DNA of 64,000 bases from contig NC_051075.1 in NCBI RefSeq assembly GCF_004664715.2, positions 28,588,332-28,652,331 of the forward strand, in the 5' to 3' direction. This document shows, piece by piece, positions 52,252-62,299 of this stretch. The stretch is from Peromyscus leucopus. Taxonomy: Eukaryota > Chordata > Mammalia > Rodentia > Cricetidae. Under the pieces are notes generated by a model. That model worked only from the letters and a program-made list of their open reading frames with translations, did no database searches and had not been told where the DNA came from. Position 1 is the stretch's first letter. Each line of letters begins with the position of its first letter. The position numbers were made by a program, and so were the translations under genes.

Positions 52252-53050
52252 TAAATAAAATTAATCATGCAAGTTTTATAAGTTTAACTAAGACTTACTA
52301 TCCTGATGAGGTTTAGGATATGTGGAACAAAAACATGACATCTTCGCATTTGAGAAAATGTAAGAAACACAAATTTAAACCCACCTTTCCCTTAATCATG
52401 TTCCCCTAAACATTCTCAACAATCTAGCTGACATTTGCCTGTTCTCATCATTTTGGTCAAAGAATCATTTGTATCAGCTATGAAAAATTGAGACTTGAGC
52501 TTCCAAGGATGCTGACCTGAGGAAAATTGCATGAGTATGTCATTATCTTAACACTTGGGCAATTAGAGTTTGCATCAATGTTTTGGATCAATGGGAAGAT
52601 ATTGAAAACAGGTGAAGGTGCATATTGAGAAGACACCATGTTGTGCATTGTGCTTCTGTACTCCATTAGAATGGAATGCCTTTGCCCCAACTCTGAGCAA
52701 AGAATATGGATCTTTTTAAATACTATCAGATTAAGTGGATGTAGAAAGCCCAGATGAAAGCCCAGATCTTTAAAGGATACACTTTATTTGGGGCTGGGTT
52801 TATCTTCAAGTTTTCAAATGAAACAATGTAATATGTTTTTTTTTTCCTAAACTGACATAACATTAAAAATTCTCATATTTTAAGGTAATTTGTCCACATC
52901 AATATTTTCATCAAAGAATATTCTAGATGCAACCAATAAATGTTTTATCATAGAGTTAACTTTTAGACTTTTGAAGACATTAATAGTGAGCAAAAATTGT
53001 GAGGATTTAGTAAAACAAAAAAAAAAAACACTTATTTAGAAAGTGTAAAG
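52252..53050. other. Unassigned sequence
   Basis: Nothing recognised; the minus-strand frame at 52478-52690 has no features. Confidence 0.35.
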
Positions 53051-53225
53051 AGGTTGGAAATGGTAATACATTCGTTTAATCCCAGAACTTGTGAGGCAGA
53101 AACAATCAGATATCTATTAGTTTGAAGCCATTTTTGTTAGCATAGTCATTTCAGAAGAACAGGCATTGCATAGTGAAAACTTTACATACACAGACACCAA
53201 CATTAATAGATAAAGTAAAAGACTT
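53051..53225 (+). repeat. Degenerate B1 SINE
   Basis: GGTTGGAAATGGTAATACATTCGTTTAATCCCAG, GAGGCAGAAACAATCAGA and AGTTTGAAGCCA keep the B1 order at high divergence. Confidence 0.6.
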
Positions 53226-53784
53226 ATTTTAAAAATAAAAGCAGGTTATGAACTATTTTTGTTGGTGCTTTATAAATTGCCAGTATTGTGGATTAAATCC
53301 AAGGTCTTCTACTATACAGTCCAGATTTATATGGTTATAATAACCAAATAAATTAGTGATTTATAATAGCCAAAAAATTTCAGTTTTGAAAGAGTAAGTT
53401 TCTCAAGCATATAGGAAGCCAAAGTACAACTATAAGTATCAGGTGATAGTAGTTTGATAGCAAAATCCCCAGCCGATCAGGAGTTCAAAGTTTCTAAAGA
53501 AATTAAATGAGAAAATCCTCTAAGGAATCTAGCTTGAGTTCCTAATAGAGAGAGTCGTGGTTGAAGTTTCCCCACAAAAGAACATATACTAACAGAAAGC
53601 AATAAAATAAACAAGGCCTTTCAAACATCCAGCAGATAACAACTGAGGAAAAATGGATAAAGTTCTTGTAACTAACAATTATTCTATTCTATAAATTAGT
53701 CTACTAAAAACATCCTTCATATTTGGAAATGTACGCTATTTGGCTTTTTTTTTTTTTTCTCTTCTTTAACCAACAGAGACACAA

Positions 53785-54265
53785 TAAGATTGGTTCAGAG
53801 TCTAAACATGCTTCCTACCAAGCCTGGCAACTTGAGCTCAATCCACTGAAACCACATGGTGACTGTCTTAGTTAGGGTTTCTATTCGATGAAGAGACACC
53901 ATAACCACGGCAACTCTTACAATGAAAACATTTAACTGGCTTGCATATAGTTTCAGAGGGTCAGCCCATTATCATGGCAAGGAGGATGGTGGTGTGCAGG
54001 CAGAATCCTGCTGGCTACATGTTGGCTTATAGAGAACAGGAAGTCAACTAAATCACTGGGTGATATGCTGAATGTAGGAAACCTCAAAGCATGCCTCCAC
54101 AGTGACATGCTTCCTACAACAAGGCCATATCCATTCCAACAAAGTCACACCTCCTAATAATGACACTTCCTATGATATTATGGGGGCCAATTAATTTCAC
54201 ACTACCACAGTGACAATGCAACATTCCCTTCCACCAAGTATACACACTAATAAATAAATGTAAAC
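53785..54265 (+). repeat. B3-type SINE split by another repeat
   Basis: The head and middle (AAGCCTGGCAACTTGAGCTCAATCC, CCACATGGTGAC) end at about 53868. The tail (ACACACTAATAAATAAATGTAA) lies after 54206. The interrupting element is described separately. Confidence 0.6.
53869..54205 (+). mobile_element. RMER-type rodent repeat inserted in the SINE
   Basis: TCTTAGTTAGGGTTTCTATTCG, AGAGACACCATAACCACGGCAAC, TTTCAGAGGGTCAGCCCATTATCATGG and GGGGGCCAATTAATTTCACACTACC match a common rodent medium-copy repeat. Its exact name is uncertain. GGTGAC/AGTGAC flank it. Confidence 0.65.
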
Positions 54266-54404
54266 AATGAGACTCTATTAATGAAAAATAAATGTATTAA
54301 ATTAATACTTAGTGAAGGTATCAATATAGTTTCACTAAATATTAATTTAATTAATTTCCAAATGGTGAAAGTGTTTAAGAGTGAAGCCATGTTGGAGGAA
54401 GTAT

Positions 54405-55380
54405 GTCATTGGATGTAGATTTTGAGAGTTCAAAGCCTCACTATATTTTCAGTTCACGCTCTCTGTTTTATGATATCAATATGGCTTCACTAAGTATTAA
54501 TTTAATTTTTTTTTGTAAAAAATGTAAAGAATAATTAAGTTATACTTATAAACTATAGAAGTAAAATTATGTAAATTGACTATGTTTTATCATCACAAGG
54601 CCTGTTTGTGCAAGAATGGCCAATATATCCAACAGAACTTCTTCTAGATTCAGGTTCTCTTTTTGCTGAATTGTTTGAATAATAGTGGTGATGGATGGAA
54701 AATTGAGATTTTTCTGTAAAATCAGTTTTTTTTTACTTTAATAATTAAATCAAAATCTACAAGGAATAGCTGGAAATATTTGTTAAATCTGCATTGTGAT
54801 ATAGAGCTATCAGATGTTTGAACTTACTTTCCAAACATCCATGTGTCCCTTGATTTAGGCACATTTTGATTCAGTTTGTCTCATTTTCAGACCTATTTAT
54901 CTCTTCCCTTGATAGTTTTAGGAGTTAATAATGCATTCTGGTCTTCAAGGGATGATAGGCTATGCATCCTTCTTTAACAATTCAAACTGACTTTTCTATG
55001 GAGTTGCGTTGCAGTACTTAAAACTAGACATACTGTAGTGGTTTAAGTGAAATGTGGTCCTCATAGGTTCATGCACTTGAACATGCAGTTCTCAATTGGT
55101 GACAATGTTTGGGAGTGAGGCCATGTTGGAGGAAGTATATCGTTGGAATTATATTTTCAGAATTCATAGCCTCACCATCTTTTCAGTTCACTTTCTCTGT
55201 TTTATGATTGCTGAAGAAAGTCTGATTTCCCAGCTTCCACATCCTGCAGTCTAGCTTGCAACATCCTGCTGTGTGTAGTCCATTGACATGATAGAATCTT
55301 ACTCCTCTGAAACTCTAAGCCAAAATAAACTTTTTCATTCATAAGTCAGTTTGGTCAAGGTGTGTTATCACATTAACAAA
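54405..55380 (+). repeat. Two copies of a dispersed rodent repeat
   Basis: 55028-55380 is the longer copy (GAGGCCATGTTGGAGGAAGTATATCG, CTTTCTCTGTTTTATGATTGC, AAGCCAAAATAAAC). 54400-54480 is a short copy of its middle. 54480-55027 between them is unassigned. Confidence 0.55.
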
Positions 55381-57500
55381 GAAATAGCTAATATATTTAC
55401 CTATTGAATTCATAAAAATGGTTTTATAGGGCAAAACAAGCACAAGCTATTCGAATAATGGTGTTTAGCCTAACTTAACAATATAGCTACAATTTACTAG
55501 ACCCGTTTCTTACATGGGTTATATAAGGAAATCTGTAGCTGGTCTACTTCAGTAAAATAGTCTACTCACTTGTAATCTGGTGATACCACATTTTGTATTA
55601 CTACCTGCAGCACCACAGATCCTCATAGGACTAAAAATGAGACCATGTGTATCTAGAGGGAAGAAATGTTTGAAATTACTTTCAACTATGTATTGGGTAA
55701 AATAAGTCACCCATATGTCTAAAAATATACACAGGGACAATTATGCCTCAGAAGAATTTCCACTGTTATTAAATAGGGTCAAGATATACAAGTGGAAACA
55801 TTTAAAAATAAAAATACTAACATGTTTGCAGAAACATGACAGACAATAAAAGATAATTAAAAAGTAGAGTAAAAATTAACTTGCATTTGAAGTGGTATTT
55901 GTATCTTTTATCCATTCTGTATAAATTTTCTTACTTTATATTTTGAATTCATTATTTTCATAAGTACTGTAGTGTCTGAAACAAAGACACCTATTTTTGA
56001 TAATAAATAAACATTGTGTTTTCTTTTTAACTTATGAGGCTCTTTTTCTGATATTAAATAAGAATGATTTTGAAAAAAATAAAGTTTGATGTTTATTCAA
56101 ACCTTGAATTTATCTTTTTCTTATTTGTCAAATGTATTTCCATACCATTTTAGGCAACTAAGTAAATTTTTAGTAATCAGATACTTGACTTTCTATATTA
56201 GTTCAATTTCTTTTCTCTATGCCTCAATATCTGACAGAAAGTAACTTATGAGAGGAAAGGGTTATTGTGCATTTGGGTTTGAAGTTTGGATTTTCCCAAC
56301 TAGACAGATCAGGAGAAAGAGAAAGAAAAATACTTCCCACTTGGCCATTCATCTAGTTTTCTCCTTTTATTCACTAGAAGAACAAAGCCCCAGAATTGAG
56401 ATGCCCACACTAAGATTGTGCTTCCTCTCTGATATTCCTCTCTGGAAAAGAACCTGAAGTACACACGAAAAATATTTCTCACTAGTGCCCTAGATGTTTC
56501 CAAATCCAATCAAGATGACAACTGGCAGTAACCACTCAACTCTCATATCTTCAATTTAATCATTTACTTGATTTAACTAACCTTTTAGATGTTTGTAACA
56601 TTAATGTGGAAATAGCAGCAGATTTTACATGGTAATAGTTAGTTTTAATGTAAATTTTCAGCTATTTCTATAGTAATATTTTCACTCTGAATTAATAAAT
56701 TACCTCACATTTTAATATTAAAATTAAAACTTTAAATCATAAACATTTAAAATGTTAATCCATGCTATTCTCCATGTTAATAAAATAATCCAGTTTTAAT
56801 AATATTGTTTTCTTCATGGCTTCTTTGAAATTTTCTATTATCTAGATTCTCTATGATTCTCTTAAAGCCACACTGATTTTTTCAGTGGTCAGCATTACAG
56901 ACATATCAAGGTCACATAGTCTGATTTTTATTGATTTTCAAATTTGTGCTACTCAGGAAACCACAAGAACTGGTTTCCTTTAGGTTTACATCTTTACTTG
57001 AAAGAAGCATGATTGCAAATTCTCTCAAGTGTAATGAGAAAACTGAGATAATAGCAGTGAGCAAAAAGAGAAGGGCTTGTCCAACATGAACTTGGATTAT
57101 GCTTTTCAAATATAAATAAGGTGAAAGCTCACTGCTACAGCACCTGTTTGTTAGAGTATGATAAGAAATAAATATCATCATTCATTAGTATCTTATGAAT
57201 TTAAAGGAATCTTCATAAATTTATCATTTTGATAAGAGAACATTTTGCCTAAGGGAAATCTTCTTGTCACTTGAATATCATTAGAATATCTAACATTTAC
57301 AGACCATTTTAACTGACCTCTTCAACAGTAGTGTGTTTAATAATCTCCAAATCATGTCTGCATTTAGGTAAGTATGTTTTTTTTTTTCTGTTTAGGAACT
57401 TTATATTAACTTCGTACACAAACTTTATATTCCCTGTGCTTTGGAATGAGTAAAGGTATCAAGAAACATGCCATAAGACAAATGTCTGCAGAATTGAATT
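55381..57500. other. Unassigned AT-rich sequence
   Basis: No exon, RNA gene or repeat family recognised over about 2.1 kb. The frame at 56248-56457 is featureless. Confidence 0.4.
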
Positions 57501-57705
57501 TCTTTATACACAAGGACAGGCTACTGGCCTAAGTAAAAAGACACTGACAAGAGTCCCCAGCACCCCCCACCTATCACTGGCCGAATTGCCAGTCAGCAGG
57601 AAGACTCCTATGGGCTGGCTCCCCCACCAAAACTCCCACCAGACCCTGAAGTATACAAGACCCATGTCCTACCCCAAACATACCCATTTGTTTGCTACAC
57701 TAGTA

Positions 57706-57965
57706 GCTTCCTGAGACACAGAATCCTGCAGCTTTCATTGGACCAAGAGTGGCTTCCTGAGACACAGGATTTGTCAGTTCTGATTGGACCAAGAGCCCTG
57801 ATAAGACCAAGAGCAGCTCCCAGAGACACAGAATCCATCAGCTCCAATTAGACCAAGAGCTAAGATTGGACTCAGGGTGGCCCCCTGGGACACAGACACA
57901 AAAAGCACAGATTGGACTAATAGCAGCTTGCTCATACACAGGCACATCTTGCACCAATTGGAGAA
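57706..57965 (+). repeat. Degenerate tandem repeats in the L1 5' region
   Basis: Five units beginning GCTTCCTGAGACACAG or a variant, near 57706, 57753, 57816, 57879 and 57925. Each continues with ATTGGACCAAGAG-like text. Unit lengths alternate between about 46 and 63 bp. They lie directly before the ORF1 start. Confidence 0.8.
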
Positions 57966-58857
57966 AGAGATGAGAAGATGCCAGTGCAAAAATACGTACA
58001 ACAACATAAAGAGCAATATGACATCACCAGAAACTAGCAGTTCTACAACAGCAAGACTGTAGAAGAAGCAGAAGAAAATGAACTTAAAAATAACTCTATG
58101 AACATGATAGAGGTCTTTAAAGAGGAAATGAAAAATTCCCTTAAAGCAATTGAGGAAAAGACAAACAAAGTGAAAGAAATCAATAAATCCCCTAAAGAAA
58201 GCCAAGAAAACCACGAACAAGCAATTAAACAAGTGAAGGAAACAGTTCAAAACTTGAAAACTGAAATAGAAACAAAGAGGAAGACACAAACTGAAAGAAA
58301 GCTGGAAATCGAAAATCTGAATAAATGAACAAGAACTTCAGATGCAAGCATAACCAACAGAATACAAGAGATGAAGAGAGAATCTCTGGTGTAGAGGATA
58401 CAGTAGAGGAAATATTCATCAGTCAAAGAAAACACCAAAGCCAAAAAAGTCATAACACAAAATGTCTAGGCAATCTGGGACACCATGAAAAGGTTGAATC
58501 TAAGAATAATAGGGATAGAAGAACAATACCAACTCAAGGCACAGAAAATATATTCAACAAAATCATGGAAGAGAACTTTCCCAACTTAAAGAAGGAAATA
58601 CCTATGAAGATACAAGAAGCTTATAGAACACCAAATAGACTAGACCTCCCAAAATGTTCACTCACCACAAAGTAATTAAACCACGAAACATACAGAATAA
58701 AGAAAGAATATTAAGAACCGCAAAGGAAAAAGGCCAAGTGACTTATAAGAGCAGACCCATTAGAATAACACTTCACTTCTCAATGAAGACTCTGAAAGCC
58801 AGAAGGTACTGGACAGATGTAATGCAGATACTAAGAGACACAGAAGCCAGGCTAGAC

Positions 58858-59227
58858 TACTGTGGGATGTTTTGTATGCTGTGAATATTTGTTGCTCTGG
58901 TTGGTTGAGAAATAAAACACTGATTGGCCAGTAGCCAGGCAGGAAATATAGGTGGGACAAACAGAAGAGGAGAATTCTGAGAAGAGGAGGGCTGAGCAAG
59001 GAATTGCCAGCCAGACACAGAGGAAGAAAGATGTGAAGGCAGAAACGAGAAAAGGTACCAAGCCACATGGCTAAACACAGGTAAGAATTATGGGTTAATT
59101 TATATGTAAGAGCTAGTCAGTATAAGCCTGAGCAAATGGCCAAGCAGTTCTAATTAATTAAGCCTCTGTGTTTACTTGGTTCTGAGCAGCTGTGGACCAG
59201 GTGGGGTACAGGAGAACTTCAGCTACA
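58858..59227 (+). mobile_element. Solo LTR, family A relative (370 bp)
   Basis: TACTGTGGGATGTTTTG to CTTCAGCTACA. It is flanked by CTAGAC (58852-58857) and CTGGAC (59228-59233), a 6-bp duplication with one change. The A-family core is present (AGAAATAAAACACTGATTGGCCAGTAGCCAGGCAGG). It sits inside L1 ORF1. Confidence 0.85.
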
Positions 59228-59300
59228 CTGGACTAATACACCAGCAATACTTCCAATCACTGTAGAAAGAGTGAATAAGACATTCTAAGGCAAAACCAGA

Positions 59301-59499
59301 TTTTTTTTTTCGAGACAGGGTTTCTCCATGTAGCTTTGTGCCTTTCCTGGAACTCACTCTGTAGTCCAGGCTGGCCTCGAACTTACAGAGATCTGCCTGC
59401 CTCTGCCTCCTGAGTGTTGGAATTAAAGGCGTGTGCCACCACTGCCCAGCTGGAGAGATGGCTAAGTTGTTAAAGGCTAGGCTTACAACCAAAAATAAG
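59301..59499 (-). repeat. Chimeric SINE: B1 with an inverted B3-like head
   Basis: On the minus strand: a 50-bp antisense SINE head (CTTAGCCATCTCTCCAGC) joined to a complete B1 with an A tail (poly(T) 59301-59310). A 15-bp duplication GGCAAAACCAGATTT (59289-59303 and 59500-59514) encloses both parts, so they inserted together. Confidence 0.85.
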
Positions 59500-59849
59500 G
59501 GCAAAACCAGATTTCAACAATACCTATCCACAAATGCAGCCCTACAGAAAGCACTAGAAGGAAAACTCCAACCCAAGGAAGTCAGATGCACACATGAAAA
59601 CACAAGCAATAGATAACCCCACAATAGTAAATCCCAAAGAAGGGAAATGGACACACACTACCACCAAAAGATAACAGGAATTAACAATCACTGGTCATTA
59701 ATATTCCTTAATATCAATGGTCTCGATTCACCTATAAAAAAACACAGGCTAACAGAATGGATACAAAAACAGGATCCATCCTTCTGCTGTATACAAGAAA
59801 CATATCTCAACTTCAAAGACAGATACTACCTCAGAGGAAAAGACGTTTT

Positions 59850-60237
59850 TGTAGCTAGAGTTTTCCTGCCTTGCCCACAGTCAGGACAAATCTCTGTCAC
59901 CGGCCAGTCCCACAGCCACTCAGACCCAACCAAGTAAACACAGAGACTTATATTGCATACAAACCGTATGGCCATGGCAGGCTTCTTGCTAACTGTTGTT
60001 GTATCTTAAATTAACCCATTTCTATAAATCTATACCTTGCCACGTGGCTCGTGGCTTACTGGCATCTTCACATGCTGCTTGTCATGGTGGCGGCTGGCAG
60101 TGTCTTCTTCCACCTTCCTGTTCTCTCAATTCTCTTCTCTGTTAGTCCCACCTATACTTCTTGCCTGGCCACTGGCCAATCAGTGTTTTATTTACTGACC
60201 AATCAGAGCAATTTGACATACAGACCATTCCACAGCA
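59850..60237 (-). mobile_element. Solo LTR, family A (minus, 388 bp)
   Basis: On the minus strand: TGCTGTGGAATGGTC to CTAGCTACA, collinear with the provirus 1 LTRs (GCTCTGATTGGTCAGTAAATAAAACACTG, GGTATAGATTTATAGAAATGGG). It has a longer right end (GACTGGCCGGTGACAGAGATTTGTCC) that provirus 1 lacks. It splits the L1 endonuclease coding. The duplication is unclear (AAAGAC/AAAAAC possible). Confidence 0.9.
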
Positions 60238-61165
60238 AAAAACTTTCCAATCAAATAGATTTAAGAAACAAGCTCCTAATATTTAACAAAATAGACTTCA
60301 AATTAAAATCAATCAAAAGAGATTGGAAAGGACACTACATCTTCATCACAGGAAAGATCCACCAGGATGAAGTCTCAATTCTGAACATTTATGCCCCAAA
60401 TACAAAGGAACCCAAATATGTAAGAGAAACATTACTAAAGCTTAAATCAAACATCACACCCCACACATTAACAGTGGGAGACTTCAACACCCCACTCCCA
60501 CCAATGAACAGATCTAACAGACTGAAACTTAACAGAGAAATAAGGGACTTAACAGAAGTTATGACCCAAATCGATTTAATAGATATCTATAGAATTTCAC
60601 TTAACAAAAAAGAATACACCTTCTCAGCACCCCATGGAACCTTCCCAAAAATCAACCACATACTCAGTCACAAAACAAATCTCAACAGATACAAAAAAAA
60701 AAAATGAAATAACCTCCTATATTTTATCAGACCACCATGCCTTAAAGTTAGATTTCAACAACAACAAAAATTACAGAAAGCCTATAATCTCATGGAAACT
60801 GGATACTTCTCAACTGAATCACCCACGGGTCAAAGAAGAAATAAAGAAAGAAATTAAAGACTTCATAGAATTCAATGAAAATGAGTGTACTACATACCCA
60901 AACTTATGGGACGCCATGAAAGCAGTGATGAGAAGAAAATTTATAACACTAAATTCTCACATAAAGAAGTTGGAGAAATCTCATACTAGTGACTTAATAG
61001 CACACATAAAAGCTGTAGAACAAAAAGAAGCAAAGTCACCCAGAAGGAATTAAGAGTTGAAATCAATTTAATAGAAACAAAGAGAATAATACAAAGGATC
61101 AATGAAACAAAGAATTGGTTCTTTGAGAAAATCAAGAAGATAGACAAGCCCTTGTCCAAACTAAC

Positions 61166-61205
61166 CAAAAGACAGAGAAAGAGAGACAGAGAGACAGAGA
61201 GAGAT

Positions 61206-61267
<62 letters not shown>
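61166..61267. repeat. (GA)n microsatellite within L1 ORF2
   Basis: GACAGA-type units grading into GA repeats; it has replaced part of the ORF2 coding. Confidence 0.95.
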
Positions 61268-61690
61268 CATTCAAATCAACAAAATCAGAAATGAAAAGGA
61301 GACAGACAATGAGGAAATCCAAAAAATCATTAGGTCATACTTCAAAAAAGTATACGCCACAAAATTGGAAAATCTAAATGAAATGGACAATTTTCTGTAT
61401 AGGTAACACATACCAAAGTTAAACCAAGACCAATTTAAATATACCAATAACCCCTAAGGAAATAGAAACAGTCATTAAAAGTCTCCCAACCCCCCCAAAA
61501 AAAGCCCAGGACCAAATTGTTTTAGCATAGAATTATACCAGATTTTCAAAGAAGCACCATTATCAATACTCTTCAAATTGTTCCACACAATAGAATCAGA
61601 GGAACATTACCCAACTCTTTTTATGAGGCTACAGTTACACTGATACCCAACCACACAAATATGCATCAAAGAAAGAGAATTAAAAAGACA

Positions 61691-62040
61691 CTGACAGAAA
61701 GTATGAGGTCTTGAAATATTGGTAATGTTGGTGGGAGAGGTATAGGCTAGTAGCATAGTTGCCTGCTGGCACCTACATCTGTCTGAAGAGCTCTTACAGA
61801 AAACCCCATTCGAAGGTAGTACACTTTGTCACAGAAAAGAATTTCAGGATAAGTCCCTGTGAAGCAGTCATGGGAAGTACCATACGCATATAAATTAATA
61901 GAAAGCATGGAAATTAGGAAAAGGAAAGCACACCTAAGAGCCTAGGCAGGGATTTCTCAAGAAGATATGCAACTGGCAATTAATGGATTCTATGATAACA
62001 ATGGACTATTTGTATGCAGTAACCATAGCTTCTGAAGTTA
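61691..62040. other. Unassigned sequence
   Basis: Nothing recognised. Confidence 0.35.
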
Positions 62041-62044
62041 CACC

Positions 62045-62295
62045 TTGTGTTGACTAGTTTGGCCTCAATTTGAAACAAATTAGAGCTATTTTGAGAAGTG
62101 AAAACCTTTAGTGAGAAATTGCCTCCAATCTGATTGGCCTGTACATAAATGTGGAAGGCATTCTCTTGACTGAAGTGGAAGGGCCCAGCTCACTGAAAGT
62201 GGTTCCCACCCTGAATATGTGGTTCTGGAATGATAAATATGGTTCTGTATAAGAGCAGGAAACACCGTTAACTGCTGAGCCATTTTCCCACGTTC
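62045..62295 (+). repeat. Dispersed rodent repeat, family not assigned
   Basis: GTGTTGACTAGTTTGGCC, GAGAAATTGCCTCCAATCTGATTGG, GGAAGGCATTCTCTTGACTG and TATAAGAGCAGGAAAC resemble a common rodent medium-copy repeat. Confidence 0.45.
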
Positions 62296-62299
62296 TTTA

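Larger units (their letters stand above)
57970..59616 (+). pseudogene. L1 ORF1 (RNA-binding chaperone), broken
   Basis: It probably starts at ATG 57970 (MRRCQCKNTYNNIKS). A coiled-coil stretch follows (58098-58328: MIEVFKEEMKNSLKAIEEK, heptads rich in K/E). A frameshift leads to 58325-58675 with NIFNKIMEENFPNLKKEIPMKIQEAYRTPNRLD (RRM domain). Another leads to 58654-58884 with KEKGQVTYKSRPIRITLHFS (C-terminal domain). After a solo LTR and a SINE, the end KTRFQQYLSTNAALQKALEGK is in 59505-59616. At least three frame changes and a 370-bp LTR rule out a working ORF1 protein. Confidence 0.85.
59647..61420 (+). pseudogene. L1 ORF2, endonuclease and following region, broken
   Basis: It begins ATG at 59647 in a 96-codon frame with the apurinic-type endonuclease start (LNINGLDSPIKKHRLTEWIQK, then CCIQETYL). 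A minus-strand LTR interrupts it at 59850-60237. The frame to 60707 holds ILNIYAPNTKEPKYVRETL and LTVGDFNTPL, the catalytic GDFN-type motif. 60634-61053 continues with ITSYILSDHHALKLDF. From 61166 a GA tract replaces coding, then IQINKIRNEKETDNEEIQKIIRSYFKKVYATKLENLNEMDNFL. The frame decays before the RT YADD-type motif. Non-functional. Confidence 0.87.
57520..61690 (+). mobile_element. L1 LINE with 5' region, ORF1 and ORF2, heavily interrupted
   Basis: Order: non-coding 5' region with tandem repeats, ORF1 (57970-59616), ORF2 from 59647, fading at about 61690 before the RT active site. Later insertions are an A-type LTR (58858-59227), a chimeric SINE (59301-59499), a minus-strand A-type LTR (59850-60237) and an expanded GA tract. 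ORF1 and ORF2 contain stops and frameshifts, so it is inactive. It lacks the 3' part. Confidence 0.88.

Noticed and set aside
58098..58328. Coiled-coil frame as a host gene exon
   Set aside because: Its text and position before an endonuclease frame identify L1 ORF1.
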